DNA of 64,000 nucleotides from contig NZ_AEDD01000014.1 of the NCBI RefSeq assembly GCF_000179615.1, positions 1-64,000 of the forward strand, read 5' to 3'. Below the pieces are notes generated by a model. It searched no databases. It was not told the origin of the DNA and saw only the letters and a list, made by a program, of their open reading frames with translations. Position numbers and translations under genes: made by a program. Positions 54,773 to 63,317 of this stretch are shown in pieces; the stretch's first letter is position 1; every line of letters begins with the position of its first letter. This DNA comes from Paenibacillus curdlanolyticus YK9 (GTDB lineage Bacteria > Bacillota > Bacilli > Paenibacillales > Paenibacillaceae).

Positions 54773-55726
54773 TTAGGACAGTTTGGCGCGCCAATAGTCG
54801 AGCAGATCCTGCATCGTTTGTTCAAAAGGCACTTCCGGCTTCCAGCCGGTATGCGCCATAAATTTGCTGGCATCGCCTAGCAGGATTTCAACGTCGGATG
54901 GCCGCATGCGAGCAGGGTCCTGCTCAACGGTTACGTTGACGGATGACAGCGAAAGCAGCAGCTGAAGCATCTCATCGATCGTCACGCAGCTTCCGGAGGC
55001 GATATTGTAGCATTCGCCCGGCGTTCCTTTCTCCAGCGCCAGCCAGTAGGCGCGCACGACGTCGCGGACATCGGTGAAATCCCGTTTGGCCTCAAGATTG
55101 CCGACATGAATAACTGGGGGACGAAGTCCTTTCTCGATCTCGGCGATTTGTTTGGCAAAGTTAGAGGTAACGAAGTTTTCTCCTCTGCGCGGGCCCGTAT
55201 GGTTGAACGTGCGGGTGCGTACGACGGGAATGCCGTAGCTGCGGTAATATTGGTAGCCCAAATAGTCCTGTGCGACCTTACTCACCGCATAAGGGCTGAG
55301 CGGGCGGATCGGGTTTTCTTCCCGAATCGGCACCTCATGCGGATGCACTTCGCCATATTCCTCGCTGGAGCAGGCGATTTGCACCTTGGTGGGAAGGTTG
55401 AATCGACGGATTGCCTCGAATAGATGAATTTGGCCAACGACATTGTTATGGATGGTATCGATCGGGGAGTTCCAGGACGTTGGGACGAAGCTCTGCGCGG
55501 CGAGATGGAACACATAGTCCGGACGCTCCTTCTCCATCAGCTGTTCGACCGAAAGCGGGTCGCGCAGCTCGCATTCGACCAGATGGATGTCCTTCTGAAT
55601 ATGGGCAATGTGGTCCATGCGGCTCCGCTGCCGGATTGTACCGACGACGTCAACGCCCTCCGCCAGCAAATATTCTGCCATATGACTGCCAACAAAGCCG
55701 CTAATGCCGGTAATTAAAGCTTTCAA
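54773..55726 (-). CDS. GDP-mannose 4,6-dehydratase / GDP-6-deoxy-hexose reductase (SDR)
   Basis: This 317-residue extended short-chain dehydrogenase has the NAD(P)-binding motif ALITGISGFVGSH at the N-terminus. The catalytic Ser/Tyr/Lys set lies in ACSSEEYG and PYAVSKVAQ, and the FNHTGPRRGENFVTSNFAKQI and KRDFTDVRDVVRAYWLAL segments are typical of GDP-mannose dehydratase/reductase enzymes. With the adjacent guanylyltransferase it would convert GDP-mannose to a GDP-6-deoxy sugar such as GDP-D-rhamnose. Dehydratase or reductase activity cannot be told apart safely. The start is TTG at 55726, after GAGGTGA. The upstream gene stops 8 bases earlier. Confidence 0.87.
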   Translation of the reverse strand: MKALITGISGFVGSHMAEYLLAEGVDVVGTIRQRSRMDHIAHIQKDIHLVECELRDPLSVEQLMEKERPDYVFHLAAQSFVPTSWNSPIDTIHNNVVGQIHLFEAIRRFNLPTKVQIACSSEEYGEVHPHEVPIREENPIRPLSPYAVSKVAQDYLGYQYYRSYGIPVVRTRTFNHTGPRRGENFVTSNFAKQIAEIEKGLRPPVIHVGNLEAKRDFTDVRDVVRAYWLALEKGTPGECYNIASGSCVTIDEMLQLLLSLSSVNVTVEQDPARMRPSDVEILLGDASKFMAHTGWKPEVPFEQTMQDLLDYWRAKLS

Positions 55727-55734
55727 CGCGAATA

Positions 55735-56835
55735 TCACCTCGCAATAGTAGTAAGCCAGTGCTTGAGCCGCGGCTCCTCGGAGCGATGGCACACGAGCAA
55801 TCCAAAAGGGGTAGACACGACAATGAGATCCTGGACGCCGATAAGCAGCGTCTCCGTCTCGGAGTAGACGGTATTGCCTTCGCTTTCGTACAGATGGACA
55901 GAGCCTTGGGTGACGTTGCCATGGGCATCCATCGGGAAGTGGCGGCGGAAAGCTGCCCAGGTGCCGATATCATCCCAGCCGCAGTCGACGGGCACGCAGC
56001 GGATTTCGCTCGCTTTCTCCATCACGGCGTAGTCGATCGAGAGCTTCGGCATTTCTGCGTAGGCAGCAGCGATGTCATCGGGAAATTGGCTAAGCTGCCG
56101 CCATAGCTCCGGAACGGCGTGCGCCATATGATAAGCGATAGAGGAAGGCTTCCAGACAAAAATGCCGCTGTTCCAGTACACGTGAGTTTGCTGCAGCAGC
56201 TCGACTGCCTTGTGAGCGTCGGGCTTTTCGAGAAAACGGGCAACTCGGCGGGCAGGGCGGGATGCGAGGAGGTCGCTTGCCGCTTCGTGCGCGCTTTGCG
56301 CGTCGTCGTCTGCGCTGTCCTCCTCTAGCGCCAGCTCGATGTAGCCATAGCCGGTTTCAGGCCGGGTTGGCGTGATGCCGAGCGTTGCAATCGCGCGAGG
56401 GGTGCGAGCAGCTTCCGCTGCATGACGAATCGCCTCAAGGAAGCGGGCTTCGTCCGCGATCCATTGGTCAGCAGGAACGAAGACGATGGGCCTGTCGTCG
56501 CCGCGGAGAAGCATGCGGTGGGCAACGTAGGCCATGCAGGCTGCCGTATCCTTTTGCTCCGGCTCGATGAAGGCTTGCTCAGGCAAAAGTGCGGGCAGTT
56601 GCTCGTAAACGAGCGGCATGTAGGCAAGCGGCGCAACGACGAATAGCTGATCAGCAGCGGCTAATTGGCGAAAACGATCGTAGGTCTGCTGAATGAGCGT
56701 CGGTCCGCTGCCGAAGGAGAGAAACTGTTTCGGAATCGCTTGGACGCTCCTTGGCCAGAACCGGGTGCCTTTGCCGCCGGCCATAATTACGACGTTTATC
56801 GTGATGAGACAACACCTCCAATCGAGGGCATGCAA
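55735..56835 (-). CDS. mannose-1-phosphate guanylyltransferase
   Basis: This is a nucleotidyltransferase of about 356-366 residues that makes GDP-mannose from GTP and mannose-1-phosphate. INVVIMAGGKGTRFWPRS is the pyrophosphorylase signature. QAIPKQFLSF and FVPADQWI (metal site) follow, with GYGYIEL and FLEKPDAHKA typical of ManC-class enzymes. The start is unclear. TTG at 56835 has no ribosome site, whereas GGAGGTG (56813-56819) sits seven bases before an in-frame ATC (56805). An ATG inside MAGGKG would remove the first strand. First gene of the minus-strand glycan operon. Confidence 0.9.
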   Translation of the reverse strand: MHALDWRCCLITINVVIMAGGKGTRFWPRSVQAIPKQFLSFGSGPTLIQQTYDRFRQLAAADQLFVVAPLAYMPLVYEQLPALLPEQAFIEPEQKDTAACMAYVAHRMLLRGDDRPIVFVPADQWIADEARFLEAIRHAAEAARTPRAIATLGITPTRPETGYGYIELALEEDSADDDAQSAHEAASDLLASRPARRVARFLEKPDAHKAVELLQQTHVYWNSGIFVWKPSSIAYHMAHAVPELWRQLSQFPDDIAAAYAEMPKLSIDYAVMEKASEIRCVPVDCGWDDIGTWAAFRRHFPMDAHGNVTQGSVHLYESEGNTVYSETETLLIGVQDLIVVSTPFGLLVCHRSEEPRLKHWLTTIAR

Positions 56836-56969
56836 TCAAGCAGTATTCATGCAAATGTTATGCCATTGTATTCAATTGCCAATCGGTCCTGTAACGGCAT
56901 TTGTACGGGCAGGCGAAGCGCGGGGGCGGCAATAGCCATCATTTACCGGTTTCGGGGCGCGACGCATTG

Positions 56970-57137
56970 TGTTAATGTTTAACGCGAGCCGAAACAACCA
57001 ATCGTGCGGGGGAGATTTATGGTAAAACGCAGCATGACGCTGCGTTGTTCCTCGGGGTGAATCGCATTAAGCAAGCAATAGCTGCAGACGCGTAGGGTGA
57101 CTCCTTCATCCGAATCCGACAACTAACCTCGTAGGCC
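56970..57137 (+). promoter_or_regulatory. ydaO/yuaA-type c-di-AMP riboswitch
   Basis: The leader of the LysM-3D gene contains the conserved blocks of this riboswitch in order: TGCGGGGGAG (57005 on), a variable hairpin AACGCAGCATGACGCTGCGTT, CGGGGTGAATC, TAGGGTGACTCC and CCGAATCCGACAACTAACCTCG (ending near 57132). Riboswitches of this class turn cell-wall hydrolase genes off when c-di-AMP is high, and they are typical for this gene family. Confidence 0.9.
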
Positions 57138-57159
57138 AAACACAAGGAGGAACACATAA

Positions 57160-57822
57160 TTGAATATTCGTATGACCATGCCAATGAAAAAATGGGCGCG
57201 AACGGCGGTTGCCGCACTAGCAGGCATCTCTATTGCTTGGTCCGCGGCGTCCGCTGATGCTGCGACAACGCACATCGCTTCCAAGACGACAACGTTCTGG
57301 ACGTTGTCCCAGTATTACGGCTTGACTGTTCAACAAATTGCTAAAGCGAATCCTTCGGTAGATGCGAACAATATTGCGGTCGGCTCAAGGCTCGCCATTC
57401 CGACGCCGGATACGGCGAAGGAGAAAACGGCTACTGCAATGAAGATGATGGAATCGACGAGCGACCAACAGCTGATCGCTGGCGGCAAGACGTATGACGT
57501 AGCCAAAACGGTACAAGCTACCGCTACCGCGTATACGGCGGCTGCCTCTGAGAACGGCAAATGGGGCGCGCTCGACTACTTTGGCAATTCCCTTAAAGTT
57601 GGAACGGTCGCGGTTGACCCGAGCCTGATCGCGCTGGGCACCAAGCTTTACATCGTCGGCTACGATTATGATGGCTTGCCGGTCGGCGGAATGCTCGCTA
57701 GCGCATCGGATATGGGCAGCAGCATCAAGGGCAACCGAATTGATATATTCGTGCCAGGCAACACGTCGCAAGCGAAAAGCTTCGGTATGCAATATGTCAA
57801 AGTCTATGTGCTGAAATCGTAA
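57160..57822 (+). CDS. LysM and 3D-domain cell-wall protein (YocH-like)
   Basis: This 220-residue exported protein has a signal peptide (KKWARTAVAALAGISIAWSAASADA) and a LysM peptidoglycan-binding motif at about residues 38-85 (TTFWTLSQYYGLTVQQIAKANPSVDANNIAVGSRLAIP). The C-terminal 3D domain has three conserved Asp residues (VDPSLIALGTKLYI, SDMGSSIKGNRIDIFV). These proteins are muralytic or resuscitation-promoting-factor-like wall enzymes. The start is TTG at 57160, nine bases after AAGGAGG. A c-di-AMP riboswitch in its leader ties expression to osmotic and wall stress. Confidence 0.93.
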   Translation: MNIRMTMPMKKWARTAVAALAGISIAWSAASADAATTHIASKTTTFWTLSQYYGLTVQQIAKANPSVDANNIAVGSRLAIPTPDTAKEKTATAMKMMESTSDQQLIAGGKTYDVAKTVQATATAYTAAASENGKWGALDYFGNSLKVGTVAVDPSLIALGTKLYIVGYDYDGLPVGGMLASASDMGSSIKGNRIDIFVPGNTSQAKSFGMQYVKVYVLKS

Positions 57823-57887
57823 AAAAAAACCGGATGAATCGCTACCTGCCGCTTCGCGGCATGCAGGGGCGATCATCCGGTTTTTTC
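57823..57887. terminator. bidirectional terminator between convergent genes
   Basis: AAAAAACCGGATGA pairs with TCATCCGGTTTTTT around an inner CCTGC-ccgcttcgcggcat-GCAGG hairpin. It lies between the LysM-3D gene and the deacetylase. Confidence 0.93.
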
Positions 57888-57902
57888 TTAATACGGGCCA
57901 AT

Positions 57903-58835
57903 TTAATAGCGCTTTCGGCTGACAGAGGTGCCAAGCAGCTCGGGTACGGTAACCAGCTCGTAGCCCTTGGAGCGGAGCAGCTTGATGATGCGCGGCAGCG
58001 CCTCCACTGTGCCGGATAGATCCTGCGTTGGCCCTCCGCCGGCGTGCTGCAGAATGATCGAGCCGGGCTGCAGCGTCCGCCGGATATTGACCATAACCAT
58101 CGCGCTGCTTAAGCTTCGCCAATCCACAGAGTCGACATCCCAATTCACGATCACGTAGCCGTTGCGCTTCGCCCACTGAAGCTGTCCGGGACGAATCTCG
58201 CCGTACGGCGGCCGAATGTAGCGCGGGCTGTATCCAACCAACGCTTGAAGCACATCGTCCGTTCGCGTGATTTGCCGATTCAGCCGCTCCTGCGTCAGCT
58301 GCGAGAAGACGGCGTGCGTGTAGGAATGGTTGCCGATCGCATGGCCTTCCCGATCCATTCGTTTGACAAGAGCAGGATAGCGCGAAGCGAGAGAGCCGAC
58401 GACGAAAAACGTTCCCTGAACGCGATATTTGGCCAGCACATCGAGCACTTTGCCTGTATAGCGGGGATCGGGAACGTCGTCAAAGGTTAAAGCGGCTTTG
58501 CGTGTGCTTCTAGGGCCATGCGTAATGAAGACGCCGGGATAACGCCTTTCTAGAGCGACCCAGCTGATAACGGGAGCACGGCGTTTTCTCGCACGCCTCC
58601 CTTGTGCAGATGCCTGCGCTGACTCTGCTTCGTCAAGTGCAAACAGCGGCCAATGCGTGAGCCGGGCTTCCGGCTGCGTGCGCAGCTGGCTCGAACTGGC
58701 ATTCACATTCTGATTCACATGCTTATACGGATAGGCGACAGCCTTTGCTCTTGCCGCACCGATGTCTGGCAGCAAAAGCATGATCGTTAACCCTATGAGT
58801 GTCATTCGAGTCATTCGAGGGATTAGCTTTCGCAT
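57903..58835 (-). CDS. polysaccharide deacetylase (NodB domain)
   Basis: This 310-residue exported enzyme begins with a hydrophobic signal or anchor (MTLIGLTIMLLLPDIGAARA), followed by a linker of about 75 residues with a basic GRRARKRRAP patch. The NodB deacetylase domain has the five motifs: TFDD (metal Asp), HSYTH (metal His pair), RPPYGE, VNWDVDSVDW and ILQH. It should remove N-acetyl groups from peptidoglycan or a related glycan, as in PgdA or PdaA. It converges with the LysM-3D gene, sharing the bidirectional terminator. Confidence 0.92.
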   Translation of the reverse strand: MRKLIPRMTRMTLIGLTIMLLLPDIGAARAKAVAYPYKHVNQNVNASSSQLRTQPEARLTHWPLFALDEAESAQASAQGRRARKRRAPVISWVALERRYPGVFITHGPRSTRKAALTFDDVPDPRYTGKVLDVLAKYRVQGTFFVVGSLASRYPALVKRMDREGHAIGNHSYTHAVFSQLTQERLNRQITRTDDVLQALVGYSPRYIRPPYGEIRPGQLQWAKRNGYVIVNWDVDSVDWRSLSSAMVMVNIRRTLQPGSIILQHAGGGPTQDLSGTVEALPRIIKLLRSKGYELVTVPELLGTSVSRKRY

Positions 58836-58980
58836 CGTGTAGGAATTCCCCCTTCATGGGAACGCGTGCACGGGACCATAATCGAGGTTCGAGGTGCGGG
58901 TGCATTCCATCACTCTTGGTGTTCCCTTGAAGGAGAAGGTTCATGCGCTTGACATACGATCAGGCTCTCGCAGTTGAATC

Positions 58981-59817
58981 TTAGCTTGGCGTGACGCCTC
59001 GCATTCGAGCACGGAACGCCTCGGCTGTACAGCCGACCGTTTCCTTGAACATCCGGCTGAAATGGGCAGGATGGACAAATCCGACTGATAGCGCGACCTC
59101 AGCGACCGAGCGGGAAGGTTCGAGCTGCAGCAGCAGCTTGGCTTGATTGATCCGGCGGTTGTACACATATTTGAAAATCGTCGTGCCCGTCACTTCCTTG
59201 AACAGTTGAGCCAAATAGGGCTTGGTCAGATGGAGTGCATCTGCAATTTGCTCCAGCGTCAACGGCGCCGTGAATTGCTCTTCGACGAAGGTGATTACGC
59301 GCTGAACATGTCGTTCGCGCTCGGAGGAGGGCTCCAGCTGCCGGCGTTGCGGCTTATCGAACCATTCGCTCACTGCGTAGAGCAGATCTGCGAAGCGAAG
59401 CGCCAGGCGCTGGGAGGCGAACAGCGAGCCGCTTTGCTTCACGGCATCCATCTCCGCAAGCAGCTTCTCCGCTTCCGCTTGCTCTGCGGCGTCCAGCGAC
59501 AGGCGCGCATTGCCGAAGCGCTCATAGGGCTCGAACAGCGTCGCCGCATCATTGGGCAGCTGCCGTTGGAGCATGGCAGGCTCAAAATGAACGATCGAGC
59601 GTACATAAGGCACGTCAGGCGAAGGATTCGGACAATGGAGCGTCATGCCGTGCAGCAGCAAAATGTCCCCAGGCGCAAGCGTCCACAAACGGTCGCCGAC
59701 GATGTACGAGCATTGTCCGCCATGGAAGTAATACAGCTCATAAAACGGGTGGGAATGGAATTGCGCGCCTTCGTAATGCCCGGTGTTGCGGAATGTGAAG
59801 TCGAGGCCGTTATGCAA
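58981..59817 (-). CDS. AraC-family transcriptional regulator
   Basis: This 278-residue regulator has a cupin N-terminus (HSHPFYELYYFHGGQCSYIVGDRLWTLAPGDILLL) that probably binds a sugar. At the C-terminus are two helix-turn-helix units: LEQIADALHLTKPYLAQLFKEVTGTTIFKYV, then VAEVALSVGFVHPAHFSRMFKETVGCTAEAFR. The start is TTG at 59817, inside the last codons of the preceding dehydrogenase gene (8-base overlap), so it is the final gene of the catabolic operon and probably controls it. Confidence 0.88.
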   Translation of the reverse strand: MHNGLDFTFRNTGHYEGAQFHSHPFYELYYFHGGQCSYIVGDRLWTLAPGDILLLHGMTLHCPNPSPDVPYVRSIVHFEPAMLQRQLPNDAATLFEPYERFGNARLSLDAAEQAEAEKLLAEMDAVKQSGSLFASQRLALRFADLLYAVSEWFDKPQRRQLEPSSERERHVQRVITFVEEQFTAPLTLEQIADALHLTKPYLAQLFKEVTGTTIFKYVYNRRINQAKLLLQLEPSRSVAEVALSVGFVHPAHFSRMFKETVGCTAEAFRARMRGVTPS

Positions 59818-60934
59818 AGCGGTCGACCGGCTCTGATACCTGCAGCTGGAGCGCGTCGCGCTGTGCGATCAAGCATAGCTCCGCTGCCTTGAACGCATGC
59901 TCCTGCGTCATTGCAAGCTCGGTTCCATCCAGGCAATCGCGGATGAGCTGGCCGAAGAACGGGAAGCCGATTTGCCCGCGAACGTCGAATTGGAACTCGC
60001 CCTCATGATTGACCAGAATGACATGGTCGCCTTCGCCGCCGCGAGCGACGTCTATATATTTGCGCAGCTCGATATAGCCGTCGGTGCCGAGAATGACGGT
60101 TCGACCGTCGCCCCATGTGCCCAGACCGTCAGGCGTAAGCCAGTCCACGCGGAAGTAGCAGGTCGAGCCATTGTCGCCGACAAGCGTCGCATCGCCGAAG
60201 TCCTCGAATTCCGGATAGCCGCTATTGCGGAAATTGCCGACTTTGCTTGCCGTGACGGTAGCATCTTGGCAGCCGGCATAGTAGAGAAATTGCTCAATTT
60301 GGTGACTTCCGATGTCGCAAAGAATACCGCCGTAATTCGCTTTGCGATAAAACCAGTCCGGCCGATTGCTGCCATGGCGATGCGGTCCCGTGCCGAGCAC
60401 CTGCACGACGCGTCCGATCGCGCCGTCTTGGATGAGACGTCCGGCATGCACGGCGCTTTCGACATGAAGCCGTTCGCTGTAATACACCATATATTTGCGT
60501 CCCGTACGGCTTGCGGCTTCCTTCGCTGCGGCAAGCTGCTCAAGCGTCGTGAACGGCGTCTTATCGGTAAAATAGTGCTTGCCGTGCTCCATCGCCTTGA
60601 TGCCAAGCGCGGCGCGCTCGGACGGGACAGCAGCAGCTGTGATTAGTCGGATCTCGGGGTCAAGCAAAATTTGCTCCGGTGACGAAGCGGCTTTCGCTTG
60701 CGGGAATACCGCCAGGAAAGCTTCGACCTTCGCCGGATCGGGATCGTACACCCATTTGAGCGTCGCGCCGGCTTCGACTAATCCATTGCATTGCCCATAA
60801 ATATGGCCGTGATCGAGCGCCATCGCCGCGATCTGAAATTCGTCGGGGGCGCATACAAGGCTCGGCTTCGCCGATTTGGGCGCATAGTTCATGCCGTCTT
60901 TATTGCCGAATGTTGCGTGTTGTTCGTTCGCCAT
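59810..60934 (-). CDS. Gfo/Idh/MocA-family oxidoreductase
   Basis: This is a 374-residue NAD(P)-dependent sugar dehydrogenase. Its N-terminal Rossmann part (EFQIAAMALDHGHIYGQCNGLVEAG) is not the usual GxGxxG but the variant seen in a subgroup with ALDHGH. EHGKHYFTDKTPFTTLEQL replaces the EKP motif, so the catalytic lysine is in DKTP. The second domain has GGILCDIGSHQIEQFLYY, with the His expected at the active site. A segment before the Rossmann fold (residues 1-33) is unusual. It lies in an operon with a second dehydrogenase and a TIM-barrel isomerase. Confidence 0.88.
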   Translation of the reverse strand: MANEQHATFGNKDGMNYAPKSAKPSLVCAPDEFQIAAMALDHGHIYGQCNGLVEAGATLKWVYDPDPAKVEAFLAVFPQAKAASSPEQILLDPEIRLITAAAVPSERAALGIKAMEHGKHYFTDKTPFTTLEQLAAAKEAASRTGRKYMVYYSERLHVESAVHAGRLIQDGAIGRVVQVLGTGPHRHGSNRPDWFYRKANYGGILCDIGSHQIEQFLYYAGCQDATVTASKVGNFRNSGYPEFEDFGDATLVGDNGSTCYFRVDWLTPDGLGTWGDGRTVILGTDGYIELRKYIDVARGGEGDHVILVNHEGEFQFDVRGQIGFPFFGQLIRDCLDGTELAMTQEHAFKAAELCLIAQRDALQLQVSEPVDRFA

Positions 60935-60952
60935 CTTCGTTTGCGCCTCCTC

Positions 60953-62119
60953 TTAGTGTGTGCCCTTCAAATCGACAGGGGCCGATGCTTGCTCGGGCTC
61001 GCCCGGTTTGAACGAGGAGCTTGCTGCGCGCTTGCGCAATTCGGCTTCGTATTGGGACTCGTCGAACGGAAGCTCGACCCAATCGTTCAGCCAAGTAGAA
61101 AGGTGCATCGCATTGGAAATCAACAGTCCGTTAATGCCTTCATCACCTGGCGCAACCAGCGGCGTACCGTGGTTAATCGCATCTGCAAAATTTTGAATGA
61201 TGCCGACATGCTGCGGGTTCTTGCCCTCGATTGGCACCTCAAGCTTCGTGTAAGCCGGTTGGCCGAACGGCTCGGCGTTGCGCAGGTTGAAGGCCGACTC
61301 CGATTCCTCCAGACGCCAGAAGGTGAGGGTATCGTTCTCGATGACGACCTTGCCTTTATCGCCGGAAACTTCAAATCGGTTCGTGCCCGCCGCTTCGCCC
61401 GTCGTCGTAATGAACACGCCCGTGCCTCCGTTCGGATATTCGACGTATGCGGTTACTTGATCCTCGGTCTCGATGTTCCGGCGGCTGCCGAATCCGCAGA
61501 AAGCACGCATGCGCACGGGCATCATGCCGATCGTCCATTGCCATAAATCCAATTGATGCGGGCATTGGTTAATGAGCACGCCGCCGCCTTCGCCGGCCCA
61601 AGTCGCGCGCCATGAGGCGGAATCATAATAAGCCTGTGAGCGGTACCAGTCCGTAATGATCCAGTTCGTTCGGCGAATCTCGCCAAGCTCGCCTGCTGCG
61701 ATCATGTCGCGAAGCTTGAGATACACCGGATTTGTTCGCTGGTTGTACATCATGCTGAATACGAGATTGGATTGAGCGGCGGCTTCATTCACCTCGCGCA
61801 CTTTAGCGGTGAAGACGCCGGCTGGCTTCTCGACGAGCACATGCTTGCCGGCTTCAAGCGCACGCAGCGCCTGCTCGGGATGGTCGTAATGCGGCGTCGC
61901 CACGATTACGGCATCCACTAGCCCGGATTGCAGCATCGCTTCCGAGGTTTCGAAGACCGGAACAGTAGGCAGCGCTTCGCGCGCCCATTCGCGCTTGCTT
62001 GTCATCCCGTCGCATACCGCGCCCAACGTTGCCCCTTGAATGTGTCCAGCCAACAGCTCCTTTGCATGCGAAGCCCCCATATTGCCAACGCCAATGACGC
62101 CGATTCGAACGCTGCTCAT
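60953..62119 (-). CDS. Gfo/Idh/MocA-family oxidoreductase
   Basis: This is a 388-residue dehydrogenase with the classic GVIGVGNMGASHAKEL nucleotide loop (residues 7-22), the EKPAG motif with catalytic lysine (VLVEKPAGVF) and the second-domain GGGVLINQCPHQLDLWQW, with the active-site histidine. It acts on a sugar or inositol-like substrate, unidentified. The ATG follows the TAA of the isomerase gene without a gap (TAA ATG), with GGGAGG upstream. Confidence 0.93.
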   Translation of the reverse strand: MSSVRIGVIGVGNMGASHAKELLAGHIQGATLGAVCDGMTSKREWAREALPTVPVFETSEAMLQSGLVDAVIVATPHYDHPEQALRALEAGKHVLVEKPAGVFTAKVREVNEAAAQSNLVFSMMYNQRTNPVYLKLRDMIAAGELGEIRRTNWIITDWYRSQAYYDSASWRATWAGEGGGVLINQCPHQLDLWQWTIGMMPVRMRAFCGFGSRRNIETEDQVTAYVEYPNGGTGVFITTTGEAAGTNRFEVSGDKGKVVIENDTLTFWRLEESESAFNLRNAEPFGQPAYTKLEVPIEGKNPQHVGIIQNFADAINHGTPLVAPGDEGINGLLISNAMHLSTWLNDWVELPFDESQYEAELRKRAASSSFKPGEPEQASAPVDLKGTH

Positions 62120-63007
62120 TTACGCTTCCTCCCACCATGTTTTCATTTGCTCTACAAATAAACGCAGCATCGTGCTGCTGTCATACGTTTTGCTGAAATC
62201 TTCTACGCCGAACGCGCCTGTATAGCCGACTGCCTTCAAGTCGGTCAGCACCTGCTTCCAAGGCACGATGCCTTCGGAGATCGCTTTCCATTCACAGGAC
62301 CAGCTAGCGGTTGCAAGTCCTGCTGCAAGCTGGCGATTCGCTTCTTCTACTTCTGAATGCCGCAGCACCCATGCTGCATTTTTGACATGAACATGCGCAA
62401 GATAAGGCCCGAGAATTTCCAGTCCCATTTTGTGACTCTCGAAGCCTTCGTGAACGAGATTGCCTGGATCATACAGAACGCCGATCGCATCAGGATCGCA
62501 GCCATCCACAAGCTGGCGGGCTAGCGATGCGCTCGGCGTGATCGTTTTATGATGCGTTTCGACAAGCTCTTTGACGCCATATTGCTTGGCAAGCTTCTCC
62601 GCTTCCTTGACGTAAGCGCGCGCTTCTTGCATGAGTTCGCCGAACGGGCGCGTGCCATCATACCCCGGAACGCCGATACGGATCGTTGCTGCGCCAAGCT
62701 CGGCTGCGATTGACAGCATCCGTTCGGTTTCCGCCAGATCGCCGCATTTCAAATAAGGGACGACAGCTAGCGATTGCAGGCCGTGCGCTTCCGTTGCTGC
62801 TCGCAACTGGCGAAGCTCTTCCATTGAAGCCGTAGGCTCAAGCGTGCAGCGATTATTGCCCCAGAACGAAGGCGCTTCGCTCTTCACTGCCTCTGATACA
62901 TGCGTGCAGCGCCATTCGATAGCATGGATGCCAGCTTCGCGGGCAACGCCGAGCAGCTGCTCAGGCGACAAATCCGGTGTAGCAACTGTGAATACGGATA
63001 ACATCAT
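62120..63007 (-). CDS. sugar phosphate isomerase/epimerase (TIM barrel)
   Basis: This 295-residue protein is of the xylose-isomerase-like TIM-barrel (AP endonuclease 2) family. Metal-binding positions appear in VETHHKTITPS, LYDPGNLVHEG, AHVHVKNA and the final GVEDFSKTY. It may act as an isomerase, epimerase or inosose dehydratase-type enzyme. It is the first gene of the minus-strand catabolic operon, and the IclR-type gene faces away from it across 310 bases. GAGAGGAAG lies before the first ATG. Confidence 0.9.
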   Translation of the reverse strand: MMLSVFTVATPDLSPEQLLGVAREAGIHAIEWRCTHVSEAVKSEAPSFWGNNRCTLEPTASMEELRQLRAATEAHGLQSLAVVPYLKCGDLAETERMLSIAAELGAATIRIGVPGYDGTRPFGELMQEARAYVKEAEKLAKQYGVKELVETHHKTITPSASLARQLVDGCDPDAIGVLYDPGNLVHEGFESHKMGLEILGPYLAHVHVKNAAWVLRHSEVEEANRQLAAGLATASWSCEWKAISEGIVPWKQVLTDLKAVGYTGAFGVEDFSKTYDSSTMLRLFVEQMKTWWEEA

Positions 63008-63213
63008 GTAGTTTTCTTCCTCTCCATTTAACTCCGATTATGGTAAAAGTATATCTTGGGAATGAGACGGTATATTAGAATTACGATGGTTTGATTGTAT
63101 CATATAGGCATGTGTCGTTGGATACGGTTACATAATGACCTTAATCACAGTTAAGTGAGAGGAGCGATTCCTTGCTCTCGATTAATCGTTTACGCTTAAT
63201 GCCAGTTAATTGC

Positions 63214-63243
63214 TTGTAGCTGCTGAAAAAGGTGTGTTAAACT
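63214..63243 (+). promoter_or_regulatory. candidate promoter of the IclR gene
   Basis: TTGTAG (63214-63219) and TAAACT (63238-63243) are 18 bases apart, about 75 bases before the gene start. A palindrome (63255-63272) lies just after the expected transcription start, as expected for an autoregulatory operator. No promoter was assigned for the divergent operon. Confidence 0.5.
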
Positions 63244-63254
63244 ATGTTTGAGAA

Positions 63255-63272
63255 ATAAAACTGTGGTTTTAT
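63255..63272. promoter_or_regulatory. candidate IclR-type operator
   Basis: ATAAAAC-TGTG-GTTTTAT is a perfect 7+4+7 palindrome placed between the promoter and the start of the IclR-family gene. IclR proteins bind such AT-rich dyads near their own promoter. Binding by this regulator is inference. Confidence 0.5.
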
Positions 63273-63317
63273 ATACAAAACTATTTTCGTTCGATTTGGA
63301 AGGGGCAAGACAGCGCT

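Noticed and set aside
59143-60646. Two 249-codon plus-strand frames opposite the AraC and dehydrogenase genes
   Set aside because: Antisense shadows of genes with clear family motifs on the minus strand.
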